Source: Malikia granosa
GTDB taxonomy: Bacteria > Pseudomonadota > Gammaproteobacteria > Burkholderiales > Burkholderiaceae_C
Length of the DNA stretch: 39,488 nt
Direction: 5' to 3'
Assembly: GCF_002980595.1 (NCBI RefSeq)
Contig: NZ_PVLQ01000019.1
Coordinates: 1 to 39,488 of the forward strand
In this document: positions 12,483-21,075 of the stretch, in pieces
How positions within the stretch are numbered: the stretch's first letter is position 1
Layout of the letters: every line of letters begins with the position of its first letter
Translations under genes and position numbers: made by a program
The notes under the pieces: generated by a model
Told to the model about the DNA's origin: nothing
Seen by the model: only the letters and a program-made list of their open reading frames with translations
The model's database searches: none

Positions 12483-12848
12483 TTACTGGGTCAGTTCGCC
12501 GTAGGCGGTCTCGTCCAGCAGGCCGTCGAGTTCGGCCGGGTTGGACAGCTTGACCTTGAAGAACCAGCCAGCGCCCAGCGGGTCGGTGTTGGCCAGCGAG
12601 GGGTCGTCGCGCAGCGCTTCGTTGACTTCGATGATCTCGCCGTTGACCGGCATGTAGACATCGGCGGCGGCCTTGACCGACTCGACCACGCCAGCCACGT
12701 CCTTGGCGGCGAAGGTGGTGCCGACCTCGGGCAGCTCGACGAAGACCACGTCACCCAGGGCATCCTGGGCGTGGTGGGTGATGCCGACGACGGCGACATC
12801 GCCCTCGACGTTCAGCCATTCGTGGTCGGGGGTGTATTTCAGGCTCAT
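12483..12848 (-). CDS. gcvH: Glycine cleavage system H protein
   Basis: This lipoyl carrier shuttles the aminomethyl intermediate between the P, T and L proteins. The 121-residue length is standard. The lipoylation site is Lys59 in [16 protein letters not shown], and the N-terminus [10 protein letters not shown] is typical. ATG at 12848 is chosen over the longer open frame because GGAG lies 7 bases upstream. It sits between gcvT (66-bp gap) and gcvP. No lipoyl-attachment or L-protein genes are in the window. Confidence 0.96.
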   Translation of the reverse strand: MSLKYTPDHEWLNVEGDVAVVGITHHAQDALGDVVFVELPEVGTTFAAKDVAGVVESVKAAADVYMPVNGEIIEVNEALRDDPSLANTDPLGAGWFFKVKLSNPAELDGLLDETAYGELTQ

Positions 12849-12914
12849 GGGGGCTCCAGATGAAAAAAGTTGGCTCGGACACCGCAGCGCGCGGTGCCTC
12901 ATTGTCGAAGAAGA

Positions 12915-14054
12915 TCAGCCGCGGTAGTAGCGGGTCGGCACGAAGGGCATGGCCGCGACTTCCATCGCCACCGCCTTGCCGCGCACGATGGCGTTGACCT
13001 GGGTGCCGAGCGCGGCATAGGCCGGCTCGACATAGCCGATCGCGATCGGCTGGTTGATGGTCGGGCCGATCAGGCCGCTGGTGACTTCGCCGATGCGCTG
13101 GCCCTGCGTGTTCTGCAGCTCGACATGTTCGCGCACCGGCACCCGGTCCTTGGCGATCAGGCCGACGCGCTTGCGGGTGGCCGGCTGGCTGCCGTCGAGC
13201 TGGCCCAGCACCTTGTCGGCGCCGGGGAAGCCGCCGGCGCGTTCGCCGCCGGTGCGGCGCACCTTCTGCATCGCCCAGTTCAGCGCCGCCTCGACCGGGG
13301 TGGTCGTGGTGTCGATGTCGTTGCCGTACAGGCACAGGCCGGCCTCGAGGCGCAGCGAGTTGCGCGCGCCCAGGCCGATCGGCTTGACCTCGGGCTGCGC
13401 CAGCAGGGCGCGCGCCAGCGCGTCGGCTTGGGCTTCATGGACCGAGATCTCGAAGCCGTCCTCGCCGGTGTAGCCGCTGCGCGTGATGTAGAGCTCGGCG
13501 CCGTTCCAGCGATAAGCGCCGCCGGTCATGAACACCAGCTGCTCGACGCCGGGAACCAGGCGCTGCAGCGCGGTCACGGCCTGCGGGCCTTGCAGTGCCA
13601 GCAGGGCGCGTTCGGGCATCGGGATCACTTCGCAGCGCTGGCCGATCTTGGCCTGGATATGCGCGATGTCGCCGGCCTTGCAGGCGCCGTTGACGATGAC
13701 GAACAGGTCGCCGCCGTTGGCATAGTCGCGGTTGACGAACATCAGGTCGTCGATGATGGTGCCTTCGTCGGTCAGCAGCAGGCCGTAGCGCTGCTTGTTG
13801 ACACCCAGGCCGATCACGTCGACCGGCATCAGGGTCTCGAAGGCGGCGGCCGCGTCGGGGCCGACCAGGCGCAGCTGGCCCATGTGCGAGACGTCGAACA
13901 GGCCGGCCGCATTGCGCGTGTGGGCATGTTCTGCCATCAGGCCAGCCGGGTATTGCACCGGCATCGAGTAGCCGGCGAAGGGCACCATGCGCGCGCCGAG
14001 TTCGAGGTGCAGGGCGTTAAGCGGGGTGGTCAGCAGTGAGTTCTGGTCGGACAT
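12915..14054 (-). CDS. gcvT: Aminomethyltransferase, T-protein
   Basis: This tetrahydrofolate-dependent enzyme releases ammonia from the H-protein intermediate and forms 5,10-methylene-THF. Typical motifs are LGARMVPFAGYSMPVQYPAG near the N-terminus, GLFDVSHMGQ, the folate-site segment SGYTGEDGFEI, and GLGARNSLRLEAGLCLYGND. The start at 14054 (MSDQNSLLTTPLNALHLELG) gives 379 residues; a second ATG at 14090 lies beside a strong hairpin and is less likely. It is first in gcvT-gcvH-gcvP and is preceded by a tandem glycine riboswitch. Confidence 0.94.
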   Translation of the reverse strand: MSDQNSLLTTPLNALHLELGARMVPFAGYSMPVQYPAGLMAEHAHTRNAAGLFDVSHMGQLRLVGPDAAAAFETLMPVDVIGLGVNKQRYGLLLTDEGTIIDDLMFVNRDYANGGDLFVIVNGACKAGDIAHIQAKIGQRCEVIPMPERALLALQGPQAVTALQRLVPGVEQLVFMTGGAYRWNGAELYITRSGYTGEDGFEISVHEAQADALARALLAQPEVKPIGLGARNSLRLEAGLCLYGNDIDTTTTPVEAALNWAMQKVRRTGGERAGGFPGADKVLGQLDGSQPATRKRVGLIAKDRVPVREHVELQNTQGQRIGEVTSGLIGPTINQPIAIGYVEPAYAALGTQVNAIVRGKAVAMEVAAMPFVPTRYYRG

Positions 14055-14093
14055 GGCGGTATGAAGGCAGTTTTCAGCAACGTGAAGCATACG

Positions 14094-14117
14094 CCGTACG
14101 GTCCGGAACCGCTACGG
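14094..14117 (-). promoter_or_regulatory. Hairpin in gcvT leader, probable riboswitch expression platform
   Basis: Plus-strand CCGTACGGT (14094-14102) pairs with ACCG-TACGG (14108-14117, one bulged base) across a five-base loop, giving about nine paired positions. It lies between the second glycine aptamer and the gcvT start and has no U-tract, so control of translation or of downstream folding is more likely than termination. Confidence 0.5.
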
Positions 14118-14132
14118 TGCATGTACTGCCCA

Positions 14133-14360
14133 CCTGTCCGCTCTACCTGAGAGATTCACGCCAGCCCCTGGGGGCTGTCAGCGCTTGCTCCTTCGGTGGC
14201 CGCGCTCGGGGCGCGGCTCTCTCCAGGGGGTGACGCCGGCCTCGCAGCCGGCGCTTGCCAGTCCTTTTGCCTGAGCGTTCAAGGCCAGCCTTGCAGCGGG
14301 CCTCCTGCGCCTTCGGCGGTCCTGCAATTGGCATGGCCAAGCAAGACTCTCTCCTGACAA
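14133..14360 (-). promoter_or_regulatory. Tandem glycine riboswitch upstream of gcvTHP
   Basis: Read on the minus strand, the first aptamer has GTCAGGAGAG, CCGCCGAAGGCGCAGGAGG and CGCTCAGGCAAAAGGACTG. The second has CCTGGAGAGAG, ACCGAAGGAGCAAGCGCTG and ATCTCTCAGGTAGAG, closed by CGGACAGG. These are the conserved cores of a two-domain glycine riboswitch. A TAGAAT box at 14368-14373 could be the -10 element, placing the start about where the first helix begins. Excess glycine would be expected to raise gcv expression, as shown for other gcvT riboswitches. Confidence 0.92.
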
Positions 14361-14375
14361 ACCCGAGATTCTAGC

Positions 14376-15671
14376 TCAGAGCTGGGCGAATACCTCGCGC
14401 GCCGCCGCGACCGTGGCCTCGATGTCGGCGTCGCTGTGCGCGCTGCTCACGAAGCCGGCCTCGTACAGGGCGGGCGCGAAGTAGACGCCGCGCTCGAGCA
14501 TGCCGTGGTAGAAGCGGTTGAAGCGCGCGCCGTCGGTGGTCATGACGCGGGCGTAGTTCTGCGGCAGCTGATCCATGAAGAAGAAGCCGAACATGCCGCC
14601 CTGGCTGTCGCCGCAGAACGGGATGCCGGCGCCATGGGCCGCCTCGGTCAGGCCGGCGACCAGGCGCTGGGTGCGCGCCGACAGCGCCTCGTAGAAGCCG
14701 GGCTTTTGCAGCTCGCGCAGCGTGGCCAGGCCGCAGGCGGTCGCGACCGGATTGCCCGACAGCGTGCCGGCCTGGTAGACCGCGCCCAGCGGCGCGAGCA
14801 GCTCCATCACCGCGCGCTTGCCGCCGAAGGCCGCCAGCGGCATGCCGCCGCCGATCACCTTGCCCAGCACCGTCATGTCGGGCTCGAAGCCCGGGATCAG
14901 GCTGGCGTAATGGCCCTGCGCGCTGCCCAGGCCGACGCGCAAGCCGGTCATGACCTCGTCGAACACCAGCAAGGCGCCATGCTGGCTGCAGAGCTCGCGG
15001 CAGCGCGTCATGAACGGGACCGAGGCGCGCACGAAGTTCATGTTGCCGGCGATCGGCTCGATCATCAGGCAGGCGACGGCCGCGCCATGCTCGGCAAAGG
15101 CCGCTTCGAGCTGCTCGAGGTTGTTGTACTCGAGCACCAGCGTGTCCTGCACCACCTCGGGCGGCACGCCGGCGCTGGTCGGGTTGCCGAAGGTCGCGAG
15201 CCCTGAGCCGGCCTTGACCAGCAGCGCGTCGGCGTGGCCGTGGTAGCAGCCCTCGAACTTGATGATCTTCTTGCGCCCGGTGGCGCCGCGCGCCAGGCGG
15301 ATCGCGCTCATGCCGGCCTCGGTGCCCGAGCTGACCAGGCGCACCATCTCGAGGCTCGGCACCAGCTTGACCAGTTCCTCGGCCAGCTCGATCTCGCGCT
15401 CGGTCGGCGCACCGAAGCTGAAGCCCTCGAGCGCGGCCTGCTGCACCGCCTCCAGCACGGCCGGGTGGCCATGGCCCAGGATCATCGGGCCCCAGGAGCC
15501 GATGTAGTCGATGTAGCGCTGCTCGTTGGCGTCCCAGAAATAGGCGCCTTGGGCGCGTTGCACGAAGCGCGGCGTGCCGCCGACGGCCTTGAAGGCGCGC
15601 ACGGGGGAGTTGACGCCGCCCGGGATCAGGGTCTTGGCGCGTTCGAACAGGGTCTGGTTGCGGTCGGTCAT
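14376..15671 (-). CDS. hemL: Glutamate-1-semialdehyde 2,1-aminomutase
   Basis: This PLP enzyme makes 5-aminolevulinate for haem synthesis in the C5 pathway. The 431 residues fit the family (about 426). Motifs are [14 protein letters not shown]-like [14 protein letters not shown] near residue 15, [16 protein letters not shown] near 114, [10 protein letters not shown] near 237, and the PLP lysine K271 in [20 protein letters not shown] at 15671 ([13 protein letters not shown]) is the conserved start. It lies 35 bp after the ThiD-like gene on the same strand, and the gcvT leader follows its stop immediately. Confidence 0.95.
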   Translation of the reverse strand: MTDRNQTLFERAKTLIPGGVNSPVRAFKAVGGTPRFVQRAQGAYFWDANEQRYIDYIGSWGPMILGHGHPAVLEAVQQAALEGFSFGAPTEREIELAEELVKLVPSLEMVRLVSSGTEAGMSAIRLARGATGRKKIIKFEGCYHGHADALLVKAGSGLATFGNPTSAGVPPEVVQDTLVLEYNNLEQLEAAFAEHGAAVACLMIEPIAGNMNFVRASVPFMTRCRELCSQHGALLVFDEVMTGLRVGLGSAQGHYASLIPGFEPDMTVLGKVIGGGMPLAAFGGKRAVMELLAPLGAVYQAGTLSGNPVATACGLATLRELQKPGFYEALSARTQRLVAGLTEAAHGAGIPFCGDSQGGMFGFFFMDQLPQNYARVMTTDGARFNRFYHGMLERGVYFAPALYEAGFVSSAHSDADIEATVAAAREVFAQL

Positions 15672-15705
15672 GGCGTGAGGAGTAAGAGGCAGTAAGAGGC
15701 CGCGC

Positions 15706-16653
15706 TCAGTGCGGCGTGGCATCGCTGGAAAGGGTCGTCAGCAGGTCGTGGCTGGCATCGGCCGCGGGCTGGCCGGGCTCGGGGCCCAGGCCGGCCTGGC
15801 CCTCGGACTCATGGGCCCAGAACAGCCGGTCGGGCACCGCGCGTCCCATGCCGGGCCGAAAGCCCGCGCCCAGGCTGCGGTCGAGATAGGTCATGGCTTC
15901 GGCGCAGGCATCGACCAGCTCGCCCTCGGCGCCGAGCAGGGCGCACAGCGCGGCCGACAGGGTCTCGCCGGCACCGCTGAAGCTGGCCTCGAAGCGCTCG
16001 TAGCGCGAGCTCGCGAGCAGGGTCTCGGGCGTCGCCAGGTGGTTCTCGAGGAACAGGTCGGGCGCGTTGAAGCCGGTCACCAGGGTGTAGGGCGGGCCGA
16101 GCTGGGCCGCGGCGCGCGCGACCTCGCGCGCGTTCGGTGCCCGCTCCTCGTCCCAGTCGGGCAGCAGCCAGCGGCACAGGGTGCTGTGGTTGCCGACCAG
16201 CACGGTGGTGTGCGGCAGCAGCAGGCCGGCGCAGGCGTCGAGGTAGTCCTCGAGCTCGGACTCCTCGCACCAGGACAGGTCGGGCATGTAGGCGATCACC
16301 GGCACGCCGTCGTAGTCGGACAGCACGCGCGCGATCGCGCCGAGGTTCTCGGGATTGCCGGCATAGCCGACCTTGAAGGCCTGCACCGTCATGTCCTCGA
16401 GCGCGCAGCGCGCCTGCTCCTCGACCGTCTCCTCGTCGATCGCCACCTGGTGCTGCACGCGGCGGGTGTCGCCGACCAGCACCGCGGTCAGCACCGGCAG
16501 CACATGGCAGGAGGCGCTGACCATGGCGGCGATGTCGGCCGCCAGGCCGCCGGCGCCGCTGGGATCGTTGGCATTGAAGGTCATGACGCAGGGCAGGCCC
16601 TGGGTGTCGCTGCTGGACAGGGGGGCGGACGGCAGTTCGGAGGAGTGGGTCAT
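15706..16653 (-). CDS. ThiD-like hydroxymethylpyrimidine/phosphomethylpyrimidine kinase
   Basis: This is a 315-residue ribokinase-fold protein. [22 protein letters not shown] near residue 23 corresponds to the ThiD substrate motif GxDPSGGAGIQAD, and [16 protein letters not shown] near 225 to the anion-hole motif usually written GTGCTLSAA. Both motifs deviate: FNANDP replaces GSDSG-type wording and GAGET replaces GTGC, so this is a divergent branch. Betaproteobacteria carry such a copy between hemL and rubredoxin. It could be a B6/B1 vitamer kinase with altered specificity. ATG at 16653 is taken; a TTG two codons upstream also exists. Confidence 0.75.
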   Translation of the reverse strand: MTHSSELPSAPLSSSDTQGLPCVMTFNANDPSGAGGLAADIAAMVSASCHVLPVLTAVLVGDTRRVQHQVAIDEETVEEQARCALEDMTVQAFKVGYAGNPENLGAIARVLSDYDGVPVIAYMPDLSWCEESELEDYLDACAGLLLPHTTVLVGNHSTLCRWLLPDWDEERAPNAREVARAAAQLGPPYTLVTGFNAPDLFLENHLATPETLLASSRYERFEASFSGAGETLSAALCALLGAEGELVDACAEAMTYLDRSLGAGFRPGMGRAVPDRLFWAHESEGQAGLGPEPGQPAADASHDLLTTLSSDATPH

Positions 16654-16679
16654 CGACAAGTAGGGTCGGGGAGGCCCCG

Positions 16680-16699
16680 ATAGAATCGATTCATTCTAT
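16680..16699. promoter_or_regulatory. Palindrome between divergent thiD-like gene and rubredoxin
   Basis: ATAGAAT (16680-16686) and ATTCTAT (16693-16699) form a perfect 7-bp inverted repeat around CGATTC in the 64-bp intergenic gap. The inner GAATCGATTC is itself a palindrome. It overlaps possible -10 elements for both directions (TATAAG at 16697-16702 for rubredoxin), so it could be an operator or simply paired promoters. Confidence 0.4.
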
Positions 16700-16717
16700 A
16701 AGACGCCGATTGAACCC

Positions 16718-16891
16718 ATGGACGACTACAAGCGCTGGATGTGCCTGATCTGCGGCTGGATCTACGACGAGGAGCAGGGCGACCCCGACAGCGGCCTGGC
16801 CCCCGGCACCCGCTGGCGCGACGTGCCGATGAACTGGACCTGCCCCGATTGCGGCGCGCGCAAGGAGGACTTCGAGCTGGTCGAGCTCTGA
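16718..16891 (+). CDS. rubA: Rubredoxin
   Basis: This 57-residue iron-binding electron carrier has both metal knuckles: MCLICGWIYDEEQGDP with Cys9 and Cys12, and WTCPDCGARKEDFELVEL with Cys42 and Cys45. The four cysteines bind one Fe. The segment DSGLAPGTRWRDVPMNW between them is characteristic. The gene is divergent from the ThiD-like kinase and converges on the photolyase gene, 12 bp away. Its redox partner is not indicated locally. Confidence 0.95.
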   Translation: MDDYKRWMCLICGWIYDEEQGDPDSGLAPGTRWRDVPMNWTCPDCGARKEDFELVEL

Positions 16892-16903
16892 GTCCGGCCG
16901 CGC

Positions 16904-18400
16904 TCAGGGCTTCCTGACCACCGCGTAGCGCGCCAGCGTCTGCTCGCGCGCCCGGGCGTGGTCGACGATCGGGCGCGGATAGTCCCGGCCCAGTACCAGG
17001 CCGGCGGCCTCGAGCTCGATCGCGCCCGCCAGCCAGGGCGCGTGCAGCGCGGCGTCGGGCAGCTGGGCCAGTTCGGGTACATAGCGCCGGATGAACTTCC
17101 CCTGCGGGTCGAACTTCTCGCTCTGGCTGACCGGGTTGAAGATGCGGAAATAAGGTTGGGCGTCGCAGCCGCTCGAGCTGGCCCATTGCCAGCCGCCGTT
17201 GTTGGCGGCCAGGTCGAAGTCGATCAGCCGCTCGGCGAAATAGGCCTCGCCGCGCTTCCAGTCGATCCCGAGGTCCTTGCACAGGAAGCTGGCCGTCACC
17301 ATGCGCAGCCGGTTGTGCATGTAGCCGGTCTGGTTCAGCTGGCGCATCGCGGCATCGACCAGCGGATAGCCGGTGCGGCCCTCGCACCAGGCCTGGAACT
17401 GCAGCTCGGCCGACTTGCCATGCTCCCACTGGATCGCGTCGTATTCGGGCTTGAACGACGCATTCACCACCTGCGGGAAATTGGCCAGGATCTGCAGGTA
17501 GAAGTCGCGCCAGATCAGCTCGGACAGCCAGGTGCTGGCACCGACCAGACCCTGCAGGTGCATCTGGTGCGCGACGCCGGCGAGCTGGCGGATGCTGATG
17601 GTGCCGAAGCGCAGGTGCACGCTCAGGTAGCTCGGGCCCTTGACGGCCGGGAAGTCGCGCGCCTGCTGGTAGCGCTCGATGCGGGTCAGGAAATCCTCGA
17701 ACAGGCCCTGGGCGCCGCGGCTGCCGGTGCGGATCTTGAGCGCGCGCAGATTGGTCGGCTCGAAGCCGATCTCGGCCAGCGTCGGCACGCCGGCCGGATG
17801 CGCGGCGGGGCAGGGCGCCAGCGCGCCGGCATGGCGCTCGACCGCATAGGGCTTGAGGTAGAAGGGGGTGATCTTCTTCAGCCAGGCGTTCTTGTAGGGC
17901 GTGAAGACGCCATAGGGCCGGCCGTTCTGCGTCACGAGCTCGTGGCGCTCGAAGATCGCGTGGTCCTTGTGCAGGTGCAGCATGATGCCAGCGTGCGCCA
18001 GCCTGCCGAGCACCTGCTGGTCGCGCTGGCGCGCGGCGGGCTCGTCGTCGTGGTTGGCATAGACCGCCTGCACGCCGAGCTGTTCTGCCAGCCGCGGGAT
18101 CTCGTCGGCCGCAGGGCCGTGGCGCACGATCAGCCCGACCCCCTCGACGCCGTTGGCGCGTCCGAGACCGCGCAGCTGTTCGTCGAGGTCGAGCAGCGAC
18201 TCGTGGATGAACTCGACCCGCCGGTCGGCCTTCAGGCCACGATCCAGCAGCGGCTGCAGGATGTCGGTGTCGAAGACGAAGGCGCACCAGACCCGTTTGC
18301 AGTCCTTCAGCGCGTGGTAGAGCGCGGCCTGGTCGCTCGCGCGCAGGTCGCGCCGGAACCAAATCAGTCCGCTGTCATATTTCTTGGGAATCAGGGTCAT
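16904..18400 (-). CDS. phrB: Deoxyribodipyrimidine photolyase
   Basis: This light-driven DNA repair flavoprotein of 498 residues fits class I photolyases. The N-terminal antenna domain begins [18 protein letters not shown]. The FAD domain contains [41 protein letters not shown]-type sequence, [20 protein letters not shown], and [20 protein letters not shown]. The start at 18400 ([15 protein letters not shown]) is preferred because longer frames overlap the divergent yqgE gene start at 18426. CPD rather than 6-4 or cryptochrome function is the default inference from the NNGGWQW motif. Confidence 0.94.
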   Translation of the reverse strand: MTLIPKKYDSGLIWFRRDLRASDQAALYHALKDCKRVWCAFVFDTDILQPLLDRGLKADRRVEFIHESLLDLDEQLRGLGRANGVEGVGLIVRHGPAADEIPRLAEQLGVQAVYANHDDEPAARQRDQQVLGRLAHAGIMLHLHKDHAIFERHELVTQNGRPYGVFTPYKNAWLKKITPFYLKPYAVERHAGALAPCPAAHPAGVPTLAEIGFEPTNLRALKIRTGSRGAQGLFEDFLTRIERYQQARDFPAVKGPSYLSVHLRFGTISIRQLAGVAHQMHLQGLVGASTWLSELIWRDFYLQILANFPQVVNASFKPEYDAIQWEHGKSAELQFQAWCEGRTGYPLVDAAMRQLNQTGYMHNRLRMVTASFLCKDLGIDWKRGEAYFAERLIDFDLAANNGGWQWASSSGCDAQPYFRIFNPVSQSEKFDPQGKFIRRYVPELAQLPDAALHAPWLAGAIELEAAGLVLGRDYPRPIVDHARAREQTLARYAVVRKP

Positions 18401-18425
18401 GTCGAGCCGCTTAGAATTCGCAGCC

Positions 18426-19157
18426 ATGAGTTCGGATTCTGCCCCTATCAACTTGACCCATCATTTCCTGATCGCCATGCCCGGGCTGAACGACGAACTC
18501 TTTGGCAAGAGCGTGGTTTACCTGTGCGAGCATAGCGCGCGCGGCGCGCTGGGCCTGATCATCAACAAGCCGGCCGATATCGGACTCGGGGAATTGTTCG
18601 ACCGGCTCGACCTGCAGCTGCGCCGCGCAGACCTCCAGGGCGCGCCGCTGATGCGTGGCGGCCCGATCCAGACCGAGCGCGGCTTCGTGCTGCACGAGGC
18701 CATGGGCGAGGCCCAGACGGTCGGCAGCGACGAGACCCCGCCCGCCATCCGCGCGGCGATCCGCGACGCGCTCGGCAGCCTCGAGCGCGCCGCCTCGCCC
18801 TCGCTGGCGGCCGAAGCGGCTGAGTCTTCCGAGTCGGCTGCCGAGCCGGAGCAGGCGCCGCCCTCGGCCTATGCGTCGAGCCTGCGCATCGAGGGCGGCC
18901 TGGAGATGACGACCTCGCGCGACGTGCTCGAGGCGCTGTCCTCGGGCGCCGGTCCGCGCAAGGTCATGGTCTCGCTCGGCTATTCGTCCTGGGGCGAGGG
19001 CCAGCTCGAGTCCGAGCTGGCCGAGAACAGCTGGCTGACCGTGGCGGCCGATCCGGCCGTGATCTTCGACACGCCGATCGAGCAGCGCTACGACAAGGCC
19101 ATGGCCTTGCTCGGGCTGCAGCCCTGGATGCTGGCGCCCGGAGCGGGGCGGGCATGA
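18426..19157 (+). CDS. yqgE: YqgE/AlgH family (UPF0301) protein with internal insertion
   Basis: This conserved protein of unknown biochemical role shows [23 protein letters not shown] near residue 10, [10 protein letters not shown] near 40, [17 protein letters not shown] near 75, and a C-terminal [20 protein letters not shown] near 185. At 243 residues it is longer than the usual 185-195. The extra length is an alanine/glutamate/serine-rich stretch at about residues 96-150, probably a disordered loop. It overlaps ruvX by four bases (ATGA), an arrangement conserved widely. Confidence 0.92.
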   Translation: MSSDSAPINLTHHFLIAMPGLNDELFGKSVVYLCEHSARGALGLIINKPADIGLGELFDRLDLQLRRADLQGAPLMRGGPIQTERGFVLHEAMGEAQTVGSDETPPAIRAAIRDALGSLERAASPSLAAEAAESSESAAEPEQAPPSAYASSLRIEGGLEMTTSRDVLEALSSGAGPRKVMVSLGYSSWGEGQLESELAENSWLTVAADPAVIFDTPIEQRYDKAMALLGLQPWMLAPGAGRA

Positions 19158-19573
19158 GCGGCCTGCCGATACCGGTCGTGCCGCCCGGCCAGATGAGCTT
19201 CCTGGCCTTCGACTTCGGCGCCAAGCGCACCGGGGTGGCCAGCGGCAACCGCATCACGCGCACCGCCACGCCGCAGGCCACGATCAAGGCCGAGGGCGCC
19301 GACGCGCGCTTCGCCCAGGTGGCAGAGCGCATCAAGGAATGGCAGCCCGACGCGCTGGTGATCGGCGTGCCCTTCCATCCGGACGGTGCGGCGCACGAGA
19401 ATACCGCGCGTGCGCTCAAGTTCGGGCGCCAGTTGCGTGGCCGCTTCAACCTGCCCGTCCACGAGGTCGACGAGCGCTACAGCACGACCGAGGCGCACAG
19501 CCTGGGCGCCAAGGATGCCGATGCGGCCTCGGCCTGCATCATCCTGGAACAATTTTTGAGGAGTTTGCCTTGA
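19154..19573 (+). CDS. ruvX: Putative pre-16S rRNA nuclease YqgF/RuvX
   Basis: This RNase H-fold protein of 139 residues is implicated in processing the 5' end of 16S rRNA. It has LAFDFGAKRTGVASGNRITR with the first catalytic aspartate, LVIGVPFHPDG, VDERYSTTEA with the second acidic site, and DADAASACIILEQFL at the C-terminus. Its ATG overlaps the yqgE stop, and its own stop overlaps the TTG start of pyrR, so the three are translationally coupled. Confidence 0.93.
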   Translation: MSGLPIPVVPPGQMSFLAFDFGAKRTGVASGNRITRTATPQATIKAEGADARFAQVAERIKEWQPDALVIGVPFHPDGAAHENTARALKFGRQLRGRFNLPVHEVDERYSTTEAHSLGAKDADAASACIILEQFLRSLP

Positions 19574-20091
19574 GTTTCCTGAATTTGGACGCGGAAGCGC
19601 TCTACGCCGAGCTGCTGCGCGGCGTCAAGGGCCTGATCGCGATGAGCGCGGGTTCGCTCCAGCTGGTCGGCGTGACCTCGGGCGGTGCCTGGCTGGCCGC
19701 GCGCCTGCAGCGCGAGCTGGGACTGGACGGCGAGATCGGCGTGATCTCGTCGGCCATGCACCGCGACGACTACAAGCAGCGCGGCCTGAGCGCCAGCAGC
19801 GAGCAGACCCGCTTGCCCTTCGACGTCGACGGCGCCCATGTGCTGCTGGTCGACGACGTGCTCTACACCGGCCGCACCATCCGCGCCGTGATCAACGAGC
19901 TGTTCGACTACGGCCGCCCGGCCAGCGTGCAGCTGGCGGTGCTGGTCGACCGCGGCGGGCGCGAGCTGCCGATGCAGGCCGACTTCGCCGCCGTGCGCCT
20001 GGCGCTGCCGGTCAGCCAGTCCTTCGAGCTCGCGCGCGACGCGCAGGGCCATTTCAGCTTTGTGGTGCAAGACAAGAACGCGGAGGCCTGA
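19570..20091 (+). CDS. pyrR: PyrR bifunctional regulator / uracil phosphoribosyltransferase homologue
   Basis: The TTG at 19570 is the start: GAGGAG at 19558-19563 is correctly spaced, the ruvX stop overlaps it, and the protein then begins [17 protein letters not shown]. The 173-residue chain has the PRTase PRPP loop [19 protein letters not shown], plus [15 protein letters not shown]. In Bacillus PyrR is an RNA-binding attenuator; in proteobacteria it usually sits before pyrB and no attenuator sequence is visible here, so the enzymatic role is more certain than the regulatory one. It is separated from pyrB by one base. Confidence 0.92.
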   Translation: MSFLNLDAEALYAELLRGVKGLIAMSAGSLQLVGVTSGGAWLAARLQRELGLDGEIGVISSAMHRDDYKQRGLSASSEQTRLPFDVDGAHVLLVDDVLYTGRTIRAVINELFDYGRPASVQLAVLVDRGGRELPMQADFAAVRLALPVSQSFELARDAQGHFSFVVQDKNAEA

Positions 20092-20092
20092 G

Positions 20093-21052
20093 ATGAAGAA
20101 ACGCAATCCCCAGCTCAACAAGAACGGCGAGCTGATCCACCTGCTCTCGACCGAAGGCCTGTCGCGCGAGATCCTGACCCAGATCCTGGATACCGCGGCC
20201 AACTTCGTCAGCATCGGCGACCGCGAGGTCAAGAAGGTGCCGCTGCTGCGGGGCAAGAGCGTGTTCAACCTGTTCTTCGAGAACAGCACGCGCACCCGCA
20301 CCACCTTCGAGATCGCGGCCAAGCGCCTGAGCGCCGACGTGTTCAACCTCGACATCGCGCGCAGCTCGACCGCCAAGGGCGAGTCGCTGCTCGACACCAT
20401 CGCCAACCTGTCGGCCATGGCGGCCGACATCTTCGTCGTGCGCCACAGCGAGTCGGGCGCGCCCTACCTGATCGCGCAGCATGTCGCGCCCCATGTCCAT
20501 GTCGTCAACGCCGGCGACGGCCGCCATGCGCACCCGACCCAGGGCCTGCTCGACATGTACACGATCCGCCACTACAAGAAGGATTTCACCAACCTGTCGG
20601 TGGCCATCGTCGGCGACGTGCTGCACTCGCGCGTGGCGCGCTCCGACATCCATGCGCTGACCACGCTGGGCTGTCCCGACCTGCGCGTGGTCGGTCCGCG
20701 CACCCTGGTGCCGAGCGAGTTCGCCGACATGGGCGTGCGGGTCTGCCACACGCTCGAAGAAGGTATCAAGGATGCCGATGTCGTGATCACGCTGCGGCTG
20801 CAGAACGAGCGCATGAGCGGCGCGCTGCTGCCCTCGAGCCACGAATACTTCAAGAGCTTCGGCGTCACCCCTGAGCGCCTGCAATGGGCCAAGCCCGATG
20901 CGATCGTGATGCACCCGGGCCCGATCAACCGCGGCGTCGAGATCGACTCGAACGTGGTCGACGGCGGCCAGAGCGTGGTGCTGCCTCAGGTGACCTTCGG
21001 CATCGCGGTGCGCATGGCCGTGATGGGCATCGTCGCCGGCAACATGGCCTGA
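20093..21052 (+). CDS. pyrB: Aspartate carbamoyltransferase catalytic chain
   Basis: This enzyme catalyses the committed step of pyrimidine synthesis, carbamoyl phosphate plus aspartate to carbamoyl aspartate. Of 319 residues, [19 protein letters not shown] near residue 60 holds the STRT carbamoyl-phosphate loop. [28 protein letters not shown], and [14 protein letters not shown] follow in family order. ATG at 20093 follows pyrR directly. No pyrI regulatory subunit is present; instead an inactive dihydroorotase-like gene follows, the class A ATCase pattern seen in Pseudomonas. Confidence 0.96.
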   Translation: MKKRNPQLNKNGELIHLLSTEGLSREILTQILDTAANFVSIGDREVKKVPLLRGKSVFNLFFENSTRTRTTFEIAAKRLSADVFNLDIARSSTAKGESLLDTIANLSAMAADIFVVRHSESGAPYLIAQHVAPHVHVVNAGDGRHAHPTQGLLDMYTIRHYKKDFTNLSVAIVGDVLHSRVARSDIHALTTLGCPDLRVVGPRTLVPSEFADMGVRVCHTLEEGIKDADVVITLRLQNERMSGALLPSSHEYFKSFGVTPERLQWAKPDAIVMHPGPINRGVEIDSNVVDGGQSVVLPQVTFGIAVRMAVMGIVAGNMA

Positions 21053-21075
21053 ACCGCTACAGAAAAGGACTTCAC

